Source: Epiperipatus broadwayi
Taxonomy: Eukaryota; Onychophora; Udeonychophora; Euonychophora; Peripatidae
Assembly: GCA_028023455.1 (NCBI GenBank)
Contig: JAQFVV010000012.1
Span: forward strand, 13,220,364-13,284,363
DNA: 64,000 nt
Direction of reading: 5' to 3'
Within the stretch, counting starts at the first letter, position 1, and each line of letters begins with the position of its first letter. Below the pieces are notes generated by a model. It did no database searches. It saw nothing but the letters and a program-made list of their open reading frames with translations, and was not told the DNA's origin. The position numbers and the translations under genes were made by a program. Below, one piece after another: positions 35,270 through 46,317 of this stretch.

Positions 35270-37560
35270 TAATTTATGGTGATCAAAAGTTAACGATGAT
35301 GAATGGTACCAGCTAGACCATGGAGAAAAAAAGATCTTAAACCTTGTTCAGACAATTGAGAAAAGAACACAAAAACAAACGCCAGCCAAAATAATTCTAA
35401 ATAATTTTTAAAGTTTATTAAATTCAAAAAATAAAATAAATCTCAGGCAAACAAAATATAAGAGTTTGACCTGAATTTTACTGGCATATTTATCAAAGAG
35501 TGTAGCTGAGTCTTGAAACATTAAATACCCTGCTAGATAAGTTCATTTTCTCACCTATAATTTAAAAAGAGGGGTTTTATAATATCTTCCTGCCAGCAAT
35601 TTATAAAAACTAATTCCAGTTTCACTATTTAGAGATTTCAAAAATAAAATGGTGTTGCAAGGAATACAACAAAACAGTGCAGGCGAGCTTTCCTTGGCCT
35701 GGAATAAGGCATCGGGACCAGGAATGTCATATGTCTGCAGATCAGTTTGTGATTGAACACATTCAAAGTAATTCACGATTGACCCAAATATAAGACAATA
35801 AAAAAATAGAACAAGAGAATATTACGATTATGCAAAATCTTAAATAGAAGAAAATAAAATCTCCAATCTAGGAAAAACAGAACAATACACTCAATAAATT
35901 CCCAGCCAAAAGATTTACGGTCTGCAGAAAATGCAAACCAAGTTTAACTAAATAAATTAATTATAAAGAAAGACTAAAGGGCAGGTGTAAAAAGGCAAAT
36001 TATGAATGTCTGCCAAAGCATTTATCAAGGTTAATAATATAAATAATAAAAAGAAAACACTAAGCATATAAAAATAGAAACTCGCATTATACCCTCGGAC
36101 AAGTAAATTTAAAAATATGGAATCTTAAAACTAAGATTCCAATACACATTATAATAATAATAATACATAAAGATATTTAAATTGAATAAGCAAAATGTAT
36201 TATAAAAAGAGGTTTCTTTAAAGACTAAGCTGAGACTAATAGAAATTTAAATCCTGATTACAAAATGAAAACATTTTACCTCGAGACATAAGGTTAGATC
36301 CAGCTGATGACTTTCAGCAGCACACAGTTTATTTCATTTTAAAGTTCCTACGAAGATCTTGGTTTCTGTTTATATGTTTGGGAGGCTGGAGGCAATCCTA
36401 AAGATCAGTTCTTGTTCAGGCTTTTAAGATATGATATTGAAGAAACAATCTGGGATCTGGGGTCTGTCTTCGGCTTGATGTAGCACTGCATGTTGTAGAA
36501 AAGATTCCTCATGGTGGGTAATTTTAGCATTCTGCAGAAAGTAATGCTATTTAGCAAATAGTGATCCATAGTATGACATCAGCAGACAGCCAATTGTTTA
36601 AAATATAAGATAGCACAGCAAAAGATAATATTCAACAAGCAGAATAAAAATGAATAGCTGAATAATAATTAGTCTGAAATCCCAGAATTATTTATATGCA
36701 CTCTTAGCCCCGCATCATCTTTAATTAGAAGTCTTTGACCAGGGCAAACCTCTATCTCAGACTTAATTTTAATTAAAATTCTGACCAGAGTTCCTATCTT
36801 ATACAAAATTAATTTGCAAAAATTAAGTCTCGGCTTTCTTTTTACAAATAAATTAAAATTAGATTACAAACAAAGAAACAGAAAAGCAATTAAAACTTCC
36901 CAAAATTAGAATGCTTTCTTTTTTTTCTTTAAAAGATTAAAACTTTCCAAAATTAAAAGCTAATTCCAAAAGATTAAGTTTTCAAATTAGAATGTTTTTT
37001 ACAATTTGATTAAAAAAAACTAAGTGTTAAAAGAAACTTATTTTAAAATTAAAAAGTAAAATCTATTAAACACAAAATTAAAGTCACAGAATTTTAAAAT
37101 ATAGCTGCATATGTGCACTATAACAGATAAAACTTTTAAATAACTTTATAAAAATAAAAGTTACTATTAATTTCATGACGAAACTTTTGAAGCGGATAAA
37201 GCATCCGGTTCAACATATAACATCATTGCATTAGATTTCAGGATTAAATAGTTTGTCTGCAATTTTCCTGTTATACACCAGCTTTTATACTAAAAAACAA
37301 TATTACTATGGTATGTAACCTTATGTTGCATGTAATGTGGTTAGCCTTTGAGCCCTCATTCCAGAGTAGAATGCAAAAACAATATTTAATAGGCGAACTT
37401 ATACGATCTCAGGATTAAATGGTTATTGACTGAGCCCTCATGTTGAAAATCAAATTATGAAAAAAAATTAGTATGAAATTGCCAAAATCTGCAGTTCATG
37501 ACAGTTGATGCTCTCATGAACTTTAATTCTACAAATACCTTCCTCTGGCTATGACCATTT
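35270..37560. other. Non-coding region, possibly LTR/leader of a decayed minus-strand retroelement
   Basis: Repeat-rich AT DNA with TTTATTAAATTC (AATAAA on the minus strand) near 35415. It lies upstream (minus sense) of the gag-like frame at 34.4-35.3 kb, which would suit an LTR, but no second copy was found. The short ORF at 35555-35776 shows no family. Nothing else supported. Confidence 0.35.
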
Positions 37561-37566
37561 AGAATG

Positions 37567-37935
37567 GGCCAACCAATTCCTTAACAAGAATAAAAAGGGG
37601 ACAAAAAATAACTATGCAGCACTTGCAGCGGAGATCTTATTGACTGCACATGAAAGTCAAGAGTGTTTAAATTTAGCAACAGAAAAATCCAGTGAACTCC
37701 ACCACTGAAGGTGAAAAGGGTGGACCTAGGAACTCTGCAGGCCACACCGGTCTATATTATGTTTTTCATATGCCTTCATGGCCAGCGATTGTAAGTAAAG
37801 ATAACTGTATTCTAGCTTATATATGTAATATTAATTATCTGACTAAGAATTCTATTAAACTATTTTGTCTAATCATTTGGTTTCTGCTTGTTTATTTTAC
37901 TTGACTGTAGGCAGAGTGAGTGACTGTACACAGCA
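37567..37935 (+). repeat. 5' LTR of the Gypsy element
   Basis: Matches 45953-46317 with scattered differences. Shared strings include AACTATGCAGCACTTGCAG, GAACTCCACCACTGAAGGTG and CTTCATGGCCAGCGAT. It ends GACTGTACACAGCA. The upstream edge is uncertain because similarity fades near 37567. Confidence 0.82.
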
Positions 37936-38198
37936 GAAAACTGGCACAGTCATTGACAGGATACGTTCCAGTACAAAAATCTGGTGCAAATTAGAAATAG
38001 TGGATTCAAATTGAATTGTATAACATAGAGAAAGCAACCAGGAAATTGAGAATCAAATTCCGGGTGAATATCGAATTAGTCGAAGAAATGTTTTAGTAAG
38101 CGTATTAATAGTAATTTGTTTCAGTAAACGTGTTTAATAGTTATCTTGTAGTGAAATAGAAAAGAATTAAATTATTTAACAAAAAGGTAAAATAGAAA

Positions 38199-38925
38199 AT
38201 GATGACATCAGTGCCTCAAGAAACAATTAATGAGTTCAACATTAATAACCCTTTTGATTGGCCAATTTACCTTAAGAGAATTGAAAAACTGTTTATGATT
38301 AATGGTACGACAAACGATCCCATAAAAGTTACCATGTAATTGTGTTATGTCGGGCAATAAGTAATAAAAATAGCAAATAGGCTGTGATCACAAAGAGCCA
38401 GATAATTTGCCATACAATGTAGTTATGGGGGAATTAAATACTTTTTTCAGCCCCCAGCCTTTGAAGCATGTCACAAGACTACACTTTAGAAACTGAAGAC
38501 AAAACAAGAAAAAACATATACGAGACTACGATCAAGCACTAAGAGAACTTGCTAAAAGTTGCAGTTATGGTGATGCCTTAGAAAATAAATTGCTTAAACA
38601 ATTATTTTGGAGCATGTCAGATGATAGGCTTGGGCAGCAGTTACTGGCCTCAAGAGAGTTGATATACGAGGAAGCAACCAAAATGGGAGTAGCCCATGAA
38701 ATTGTACTTGACCAAACAGAAGAATTTAGAAATTTTGCCAACAAAAACAATGGTAATGTGTATATTCGGAAAACCAAAAATAAGTCCCAACCTGTTGTTA
38801 AGAGCAAAACATATGAAATAGTGTGTTATTGTTGTGGGGGAAAGGCCACATGGAACGTAAGTGTAAATATAATGAGAGTTGTAGGACCTGTGGTGAAGTA
38901 GGGCATTTGCAGAAAGTATGTCAAA
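38199..38925 (+). pseudogene. gag gene of the Gypsy element (matrix/capsid plus CCHC zinc knuckles)
   Basis: An ATG at 38199 opens a frame beginning MMTSVPQETINEFNINNPFD and WPIYLKRIEKLFMINGT, the WxxYxxRIExFF pattern of Mag-type gag proteins. Stops and frame changes follow. A later frame (38590-38830) reads LLKQLFWSMSDDRLGQQLLA, a capsid-like segment. At 38822-38925, after a one-base slip in a G-run, two CCHC knuckles appear: CYCCGGKGHMERKC and CRTCGEVGHLQKVC. These bind genomic RNA in the virus-like particle. The gene is disrupted at several points. Confidence 0.82.
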
Positions 38926-39029
38926 ATAAAGGGGAAAAGGATTGTGGTAGCTTGCCAAATTGTAAAGTCGAAAATAAAAAGTGTGATATTTACAATACAC
39001 AGATTGGATACAGAAATCAATTTATGCTG

Positions 39030-39376
39030 ACCGTTAAATTATTACAGACACAAGTGAAAATGGAAATTGACAGCGGAGCAGGCGTGTCAATTATGACACT
39101 TAAAGACTGGGAGAAAATAGTGCAAAATTGAAAAAAATCCCCCTTTATTAATGAAAACAAGATTAAGAGAAAAAGATGCTAGCGGAAACAATATGAAGAT
39201 ACTAGGGAAAGTGATGGCTCAGATTGAATTAAATAATAAGGTTCGAACATTACCATTATATATACTACCGGGCAGTTTTAATCCTATTATAGATAGGGAA
39301 TGGTTCAATGCTCTGGGAATAGAGATAAGTGCGATAAATAAGGTTGCTATTAAAACAGTCGACCTGATACTCAGAT
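39030..39376 (+). pseudogene. Retropepsin-type aspartic protease of the Gypsy element
   Basis: The frame reads KMEIDSGAGVSIMTLKDWEK (active-site DSGA near 39068) and then, in a shifted frame, LGKVMAQIELNNKVRTLPLY, LPGSFNPIIDREWFNALGIE and ISAINKVAIKTVD. These are the usual Mag/Gypsy protease strands and the LGREW-like block before RT. Coding similarity stops at about 39376, where foreign DNA begins. The protease would cleave the Gag-Pol polyprotein; here it is frameshifted and separated from RT. Confidence 0.8.
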
Positions 39377-39895
39377 CGAGCTTCACAGCCCACTCAGAAT
39401 CTCCCACCACCAAACCATATTTAAACTCCATCCTTACGCATATATACGTATTTACTAATACATATTTTTTCTTCTTGCTTAACCATTAAAATAACTGATG
39501 TAGATATATAGATATCTTAAGGTAAATAATTTTAATAACCAAATATTTAATGTTATTTTAATTCGTATACGTGCATAATGGATATGTACATATTATTGGT
39601 GAGGGGAGATTACTTTTAAAAACATAATTTCAAATAAAAATATACATTATTAATGTATATTTTAAAATTATATATAATTTATTTATTTTAATCACGGTGG
39701 TCAGAAAATGATGCAATTCTTCCAAGAAGTTTCTCGAACGCAATTAAGACAATTAACCGGAAACCATTAGTCTGAATTAAAATGTTATAATTTATAACAG
39801 TAAAGTAAGAATCCATTAGTGGAAATTTTATCCACTTCAAATTTGTTTTAAAATCATGTCTACATTTTAAAACAATCGTTTGAGAAATTTGTAAC

Positions 39896-40039
39896 ATGAA
39901 TTCATTGTTTTCAAAACTTACTAAAACAAAAGTTGCATCCAGTCAGCAGATTCCAGATCCACTAAGTGCACACAGTGTCTCAGGTCTAGCAGCTAAGTGC
40001 TTTCCAACATCATCAGAAAAAGAGTATAAATACTGCTAG
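39896..40039 (+). CDS. Small uncharacterised ORF (47 codons)
   Basis: An ATG frame beginning MNSLFSKLTKTKVASSQQIP, with DPLSAHSVSGLAAKCFPTSS and EKEYKYC before a TAG. It is rich in Ser, Thr and Lys, unlike the Phe/Ile/Tyr-heavy spurious frames elsewhere in the window. It lies inside the DNA inserted into the Gypsy element and just upstream of the Merlin-like insertion. No domain is recognised. It could be the start of a gene carried by the inserted DNA, or chance. Confidence 0.25.
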   Translation: MNSLFSKLTKTKVASSQQIPDPLSAHSVSGLAAKCFPTSSEKEYKYC

Positions 40040-41243
40040 ATTTGAATCCATAAAGAGAGCACAATCGTAAAACAGCAATGGCAGATCTAATCCACACTCG
40101 TGGTTTTATTAATACAATGGGTAAAAGCCTGAAATCCAGGCAAAGCCACTTGGAGTGTTGATACTAGACAAAATCAATGAAATATAATGTTACCAGGCCG
40201 CCGCAACTTTTTCTTTTTTTAGACAACAAGGGTTTTTTTTTCTAATATTGATTAAACGAATAATTTTTATTTCATTTAGAACACGATTTCTTTATTATTA
40301 AACAAATTTTGATATTCATTTTCGTTACTTTTTGTGGGTTTTTTGTTCCCTGACTGACATTTTTTCAACAAATTTTGCTAATTGTATTTTTTTCTTTTTA
40401 TCATTTGAAAAATTCAGACCATTTCACGACGTCAAAAAATTTGTTTGAATCCCACTGCCGAAAAAATAGAATACAATTATTTGCGACTTGTTTAGAACTT
40501 AATTCTACCTTTCTTTTTTTTTTTTTTGTCTTGACTAAATGGTTTTTCTTATTATTAATTTTACTTTTTTTTAAAAAACACAACTTGTTTTCACTTTGAT
40601 TTAGATTATGTTTGAATTAGCCTTTTTTTTTGGGGGGGGGGCTACTATAAGAAACAGCTTTTTGAGCAGGGGATGGGGGGGATTCATACTGTTATTATTA
40701 GCAAAGAGGCAACAAAATAGTCAATTATTTTAACAGCGCTGAAAAAAGAGAATTAACTTTGAGACTTGTTTCAAATTTTGATTTCTTTTTGGTTGACGTA
40801 ATTGTTTTTCTTAATATTAAATCAAAATTTACTTTTGTGTTTTTGCCGATTAAAAAATTATTTTCAAACACCCACCCCCACACACTCGGAAAAAGAATTG
40901 TAACCAAAAAGTCAAAAATTTAACTTTTTTTTAAACAACTTTTTACTTCGATTTCTATTTCGTTCGAATTACCTTTTTTTTTTTTAGCCTTCTACAATAA
41001 ACTGCTTGTGGGGGTAGGGGGTGGGTATTTTGTAATTTGTTATTCTTAACAAAAAGTCAGCCAAAGTCGTCATTTATTTTAACCCCGCTGCAAAAAATTG
41101 AATCCAAATACTTGTCAATTTCTAATGAAATAAAAAACAACAAAAAAAGGACACAAACTTTGGACTTTTTATAATTTTTTATTCGATTTTATTGCCGTAA
41201 TAAAGTGGACATTACATGTGCCTGACAAAAAAAAAAAAACACA

Positions 41244-42254
41244 GTAAAGGTTTACTTTAGCGACCAGAGCATTTTCGCCATCTAGTTTTTAAAATTAGAA
41301 CTAAACGGCTCCTATATTACAATTACAGTAAATATTTATAATTAAAACGTAAAAGATAATAATAATAAAAAAGCATTTACTTTTTAAGCATAATTATGCC
41401 CTATGCATACTAGGAAGTTGGAAAAAAAGGTGGCAGTGCTATATCTACCGCGTAAAGCAAATTCGTGGAGGTACGATGAAATAAAGCTCTGCTGGTACCA
41501 GATTGGAATTTCAGTTTACGTTTCACCCTCATTCACATATTCTCAATATTCTGGGTATGTATGTCTTGGTCTTCGGGATTCAAATTGTCCTGGTGGACGA
41601 CAACCGAATGCATATATACCCCATTGCTGGGTCTGCTGATATTATTGTATGCAGCCCAGCCATCTAAAATTATGTGAGTACCTGGTAAAATGTTCCGCTG
41701 GATTAGGGCCTCCAATGTGCCAGCCATTCTATCCGCAACTTCTGTCAAGATGCACTTCCTTGACACTCTTTCAATACCTCCAAAGACCCAATGCCCTCTA
41801 TGTATAGTCCCCCTGTGGTATTTTCTGTGGAAATAATAAGTTTCGTCGATTTTGACAACTAATGGATCCCCATTGTAATCCATTATTACACACTCTTCAC
41901 GACAAAAATTAACCCAGTCAATGACTATTTTCTTGCTTACGCCGATGTTTTTTTTTTATAACAAGTGCTATAAATCTAGATAGTTTAAATTGTTGAGTTA
42001 TAAATGTAGATAGTTTAAATTCTTAAGTTTCAAATAATTTAAACTAATTATTTTAATTAATCTAGTGTAATTATTTCAATTTCTTTAAAATGGTAAATAT
42101 TTTTTTAATTATCTTTTACATTTTAATAAATTTTAATGTAATTGTAATATAGTAGCATATATGTAAGATTTTCATATAATAATTTACTTCTAATTTTGAA
42201 AACTAGAGGGTGAATAAGATTTTTATGTTGTGGTCGCTAAAGTAAACCTTTACC
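41244..42254 (-). mobile_element. Merlin DNA transposon nested in copy 2 (1011 bp)
   Basis: About 24-bp inverted termini (GTAAAGGTTTACTTTAGCGA on the left; the same preceded by one G on the right, in reverse complement). They are flanked by AAAAACACA on both sides (41235-41243 and 42255-42263; an A-run leaves 8 or 9 bp ambiguous). At this point the uninterrupted copy at 11.2-12.9 kb has simply a run of A before the CTCACACAC string, so the insertion point can be read by comparison. It carries a Merlin transposase gene on the minus strand. The size and 8-9 bp TSD fit the Merlin superfamily. Confidence 0.9.
41400..41955 (-). pseudogene. Merlin (IS1016/IS1595-like) transposase, nearly intact catalytic core
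   Basis: The minus-strand frame is open from about 41955 to a TGA at 41533-41535. It reads IGVSKKIVIDWVNFCREEC, then KIDETYYFHRKYHRG, WVFGGIERVSRKC, IILDGWAAYNN and HTQNIENM. The DDE triad is visible. Counting from the Met at 41883, these are Asp13, Asp74 and Glu114, with the spacing usual for this family. The TGA stands where a Trp is expected after NIENM. The same frame continues as RVKRKLKFQSGTSRALFH, then shifts frame to YLHEFALRGRYS. So a nonsense change and a frameshift remove the C-terminus. The N-terminal part above 41955 is replaced by short repeats. Merlin transposase cuts and pastes the element; this copy is probably inactive. Confidence 0.9.
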
Positions 42255-42815
42255 AAAAACACACTCTCACACACTTTCTGTACTCGGTAATTCTGAAGAA
42301 AAGTTTCAAAATTGCACATTCGTCTCAGACCTTTTAGTGATCTCGAATATTTTCCCCACGCTGCAACGTGACTTAGCACGTGAACTTTGTTGAAGCCTGT
42401 TCGAACATAGACTTTGCCAATTTTTTACATATTAACCTTTTTTTGGGAAGGGTGGGGACCATATGACAATTATTAATAATTAACAACATTTTTAAAATTG
42501 AAATGACATTACTCTATTACGGAGATTTGAAAAAGTCGTACCACCTTGAAATTTAAACACCCTCAAGTGATACAGTAATCAGCTATGAATAAAACGAATA
42601 CGCGTAAATAGCTTCGAAGCACAAAACAGGCCGTAATATTTTTGTGCAATGTCATGTAAAGCGGCCTAGCTCAATGGGTTAATACTAATACATAAATGTT
42701 GTATTAGCCTGTAAGGCTGCAGCCGCCGTAAACGGTATTTTTATGTGTTTTGACACATAAACAATGCCCCAAGTGGCCGTGCCCAGATTTCAGGTATTTA
42801 CCATACAATGTGTAG

Positions 42816-43018
42816 CGAGTAGAGGAAAATTTACCTTTTTCTCCATGCAAACATGCTCTTTCCCACAATCATAATTCTGGATCCCGTACCCATGAACTTT
42901 TAAAATGCTTAGAGACTGAAAAAGTAAATGCTACCTGCTTGACTGACCCAAATCTAGATCTAGTTCATCAATCCCAATGGACAATAAAGCATCAAGGACC
43001 GCCACTATATTTATCAAG
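42816..43018 (+). other. Unassigned open frame followed by a splice-donor-like site
   Basis: Sixty-seven codons without a stop, reading EENLPFSPCKHALSHNHNSG, THELLKCLETEKVNATCLTD and WTIKHQGPPLYLSR. They end exactly at AGG|GTAAAA. Composition is protein-like, with Cys/His-containing stretches. There is no start codon, as a TAG lies just upstream at 42813, next to the Merlin-like TSD. It may be an exon-like piece of the DNA inserted in the Gypsy element. No family recognised. Confidence 0.3.
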
Positions 43019-43859
43019 GTAAAAATAACTTTAGCCGCTGCCTAATGTATAAATCTTTTAAACTCAGCCTTCTGTAATAATAACCCTGACGTTCTATTAG
43101 ATAATTAATATTATGTAAAATGATTTATAATTTAATTACCTCTAGTTTGTTCGTAACTCTATATAACTTTAATCTCCTTTTTATCATTGAGCCTCTAAAT
43201 CTGTTTTCTTTCACTTTCATGTTTCAATGATCTTTTAACTTTTATTATCGTATTTTATATATGTGTATTTTTAAATATGCCAATAATCCTTCAAATTTGC
43301 TAGTATGTAATTTCTCTTTTATTTTCCTTCCCTACTTTATGGGATGATTACACTAAGTTTAAGTAAAAACAAGTCTTATTTTACCTTAGCAAATGCTTGC
43401 GAATTTGGGAAAAACAAAGCAATTATCTCATAAGGTTATTGTAGAAAAACAGAGCAGAAAACTGTTTTTCTAAGAAATGTTTTCTTTTTATTTTTAAATA
43501 ATAATGCGCTAATCCTAAAATGTCAAATTTATCATGTGTATAAGTAAATCTTTTTATTCTCCAATTCATCACCAACACCCCATTCGTATATGTATAATTA
43601 TATTTATTTTAATGACAGCATTTATAACCGAATTTCTATACTTATTTAATGGTGTGGGAAGTTTATAAATAAATTGAAATAAGGGGAAGGGGAGTCTTAT
43701 ATCAAGGAATTATGTATTTTAATAAGTTTAAATGATCCACTTCTGTTTAGCAATTAAATCATACAATTACACGGGATATTCCATAATGTGTGGGCATTAA
43801 TTAAGTAAATATTCTTTAAAGTTATATTCGTTATTCCAAGCATTGTGCGCATATAGGCC

Positions 43860-44240
43860 TCATCGTTCATTTATATATGTGCTTGTCTCAACCCAGGCGT
43901 ATTGGAAAACTGAACATCGTCTCGTATCTCCAAGTCCAAAAACCAGGCTCTCAACCCCCCTGGGGACTTATTTGGTCATATGAGCTGGTTTTATATGGGG
44001 ATCATTCTGAGAAAAACCCAGCCCAATAAACACACAGCCGACTGCTCTTCGTTCGTGAATTGATTCTGCAAACGTTTGCAGACATATATCGGTCTATTTC
44101 TTCAATGAATTCTCAGAAGCACCTGCAAGGATCCGTGACTGGATCACATAAATATGCCGCCATGCTCGCACCGTCTTCCTGTTATATTTCTAGATAAAAC
44201 CCATGAATATCCATAAGCCGTAATGTTGTGATTCTACTAA
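43860..44240. other. CpG-richer, higher-GC patch in the inserted DNA
   Basis: Unlike the surrounding AT-rich DNA, this stretch has many CpG dinucleotides and balanced base use but no long ORF. It may be a promoter or LTR-like part of a younger insertion. Confidence 0.35.
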
Positions 44241-44817
44241 CCAGATCCATTTATTATATTCATTAATATTTTCAGATGCGCATCTTTTATGATGGCATTA
44301 TATATATAACAAGCTATCCCATACATGTTTTCTCACTCGGTAAAATTGAAATACTTTTACCTATTAATCAAATGTAATTTTGTAATAAAATTAATGTTTC
44401 AATCCTAAATAATACTTGTAAGCTAAATCGGTTAAATGCTATATTTTGTTCCTTCTGGAAGTGGATTGGTATCTCAAGAATAATTTCCTAATAGCGCTAA
44501 ATCAAGTGTCCATTATTATATTTATCTATTATTGGCATAAGAGCCACAATAATAATCAAAGTAATCAATCAAATCTGTCACCTTCTAAGTTATAAATAAA
44601 ATGTCATATGATTTATCTGTTATCGTCTAAATGTACTTCAATATATATTTACTTTAAGAGGCCAATGATTAATAAAATAATGAAACGAGTATTTATTCAT
44701 AACTCTTTAAAGTAATAAATCTTATATATGTATTATAAACTTTCAGAATCATTGTTTTCTTTTATTTAAATATTAATATCTTAGTTATTAAATTATGCTC
44801 GCTCTGACTCCTGCTAA

Positions 44818-44862
44818 TCTATATATAATTAATATGAAAGGTCATGACCTTTAAATGAGTCA
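44818..44862 (+). promoter_or_regulatory. TATA-like element, nuclear-receptor-type palindrome and AP-1-like site
   Basis: CTATATATAATT is followed within 10 bp by the perfect 16-bp palindrome AAAGGTCATGACCTTT (44837-44852), which is two AGGTCA half-sites head to head with no spacer, and then by TGAGTCA (44856-44862), the AP-1 consensus. The cluster lies in the foreign DNA inserted in the Gypsy element, upstream of a CpG-containing stretch. Function is inferred from motif identity only. Confidence 0.35.
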
Positions 44863-45166
44863 CACTTATATTTCATGCTAAAATATTCCATCACATAATT
44901 TAAATTAGAGTCTTTTTGTGTCTCCGCTTTGCGATGCCGGCGGAGAGAGATAAAAGTAGATCGGTATCATCGGGATTGTTGCTCATAAGTTGGTAGATCT
45001 AAAAAATAGGCAAATAGGGCAGAATTCATGAGTGTTCCTGACTTATGTATCTTGCGCATGATTGGATTCGAGATACTTTTGCCTAGATTGGATTCGAGAT
45101 ACTTTTGTCTAGATGCTAGATCTTGTTATATGAACAGACAAAACCGACTGGTACATTATTGAGCAA

Positions 45167-45360
45167 GAAATGAGTAATAAATATAGTGAATTATTTAAAA
45201 ATGATGAGGGCAAAATTATGATGATGCCTATAAACATAGAGCTACAAGGTGAGGTGACCCCCATTATTTGCAGACTCAGAAAAGTCCCTTTTGCGCTGCA
45301 AACTAAGGTGAAACAAAAGTTAATAAATCTGGTTGGTAAGGGTGTATTACTTTTTGGATG
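45167..45360 (+). pseudogene. Gypsy reverse transcriptase, N-terminal part only
   Basis: A plus-strand frame reads KYSELFKNDEGKIMMMPINI, ELQGEVTPIICRLRKVPFAL and KVKQKLINLVGKGVL. This is the conserved start of Ty3/Gypsy RT (YxxLFxxxxGK ... PxPxxxRxVPFAL ... L-xxGVL). Similarity stops at about 45360; the catalytic YxDD palm, RNase H and integrase core are deleted. Confidence 0.87.
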
Positions 45361-45429
45361 GAAACTCCGCACGAAACTATCATTAATCCACCTAGAACAA
45401 AACTCTACACACTAAGAAAGCAACCCTGG

Positions 45430-45610
45430 CGATATTATTTTCTCCAAGGGAGAAAACATCTGGGTTAGACGTTATCAGGAATTACTGGGTGATGGCCTTC
45501 ATAAAAGAAATTCTGTCAAACCAAATAATACTTGTAGAGACAGAAACTGGAAAAACAATGTGCAAACATATAAATCATGTGAGACATCGAGAAGAATTAA
45601 TGTAAACTGG
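45430..45610 (+). pseudogene. Gypsy integrase C-terminal tail
   Basis: Interrupted plus-strand frames read ENIWVRRYQE, then AFIKEILSNQIILVETETGK and CKHINHVRHREEL. These match the C-terminal integrase segment (V-VR-Y ... W--G-I-----Y-V----G---RHI-Q-R). It follows the truncated RT directly, showing an internal deletion of most of pol. The frame is shifted at least once. Confidence 0.7.
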
Positions 45611-45952
45611 AAATACAGCACCGCACATTCCCAAAAGCGAAGAGAAATCTGATGATCAAGAAACTGAAGAAGCCAACAAAACACCAGTAGAAGAAAAAAC
45701 ATCTCCGTGAAGATCTTTAAAAACAAGAAAAGAACCCACTTACTTAAAAGACTATGTAAGACTTCAGAAACAATAATTTCTGAAGTAGTGGAGGTACTTA
45801 TATACGTATACAATAATTAATACATTTTATTAAATGAAATAGACATCAGTTGTACTAAAGATAAGCACTCCTGATTAGAAACTAATTAATGCAGTTAGAT
45901 TAAAAGTGTTGATTTCTAAAAGTAGATAATAGCTGAGAATTAATTGGTTTCT

Positions 45953-46317
45953 GCAACATTCTTTATCAAGAATAAAAAAGGAACAAAAAATAACTATGCA
46001 GCACTTGCAGTAGAGAACTTATTGAGTACACATGAAAGTCAAGAGTGTTTAAATTTAGCAATGAAAAAAACCCAGTGAACTCCACCACTGAAGGTGAAAA
46101 AGTGGACTTAGGCACTTTGCCGGCCATACCGGTCTATATTATGTTTTTCATATGGCTTCATGGCCAGCGATCGTAAGTAAAGATAACTGTATTCTAGTTT
46201 ATATATGTAATATTAATTATCTGACTAATAATTCTATTAAACTATTTTAGCTAATCATTTGGTTTCTACTTGTCTATTTTACTTGATTGTAAGCCAAGTG
46301 AGTGACTGTACACAACA
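45953..46317 (+). repeat. 3' LTR of the Gypsy element
   Basis: Direct repeat of 37567-37935, ending GACTGTACACAACA. A purine-rich AGTAGTGGAGGTA at about 45784 may mark the polypurine tract, though similarity to the 5' LTR begins only near 45953. Confidence 0.82.

Larger units (their letters stand above)
40120..42802. mobile_element. Non-autonomous Merlin-like DNA transposon, copy 2, interrupted
   Basis: Termini GGTAAAAGCCTGAAATCC (left) and GGTAAATACCTGAAATCT (right, reverse complement) are flanked by a perfect 8-bp duplication ATACAATG (40112-40119 and 42803-42810). It is the inverse-orientation counterpart of 11210-12877. Removing the nested 41244-42254 transposon and one TSD leaves about 1.66 kb, nearly the same as copy 1 (1668 bp). 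So both are essentially full-length copies of one family. Confidence 0.92.
39380..45105. mobile_element. Foreign DNA inserted between protease and RT of the Gypsy element
   Basis: Protease similarity ends near 39376 and RT similarity starts near 45167. The intervening 5.6 kb is too long and too unlike pol to be linker. It contains the Merlin-like element at 40120-42802 plus about 3 kb of other DNA (39.4-40.1 and 42.8-45.1 kb). The latter is richer in CpG than the rest of the window, notably 43860-44240. Exact ends and type were not found; an LTR element or a multi-step insertion is possible. Confidence 0.55.
37567..46317 (+). mobile_element. Mag-type Ty3/Gypsy LTR retrotransposon, interrupted and decayed
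   Basis: Direct repeats of about 365 bp (37567-37935 and 45953-46317) flank a gag-pol order on the plus strand: gag with zinc knuckles (38199-38925), aspartic protease (39063-39360), start of RT (45167-45360) and integrase C-terminus (45440-45600). Most of pol (rest of RT, RNase H, integrase core) is missing. Some 5.6 kb of unrelated DNA (about 39.4-45.1 kb) sits between protease and RT. A TGG-starting sequence 7 bp after the 5' LTR could be the primer-binding site. Stops and frameshifts show it is inactive. Confidence 0.85.

Noticed and set aside
38565-39020. Several minus-strand ORFs of 60-116 codons
   Set aside because: They lie opposite the Gypsy gag/protease frames, which have recognisable zinc knuckles and the DSGA motif.
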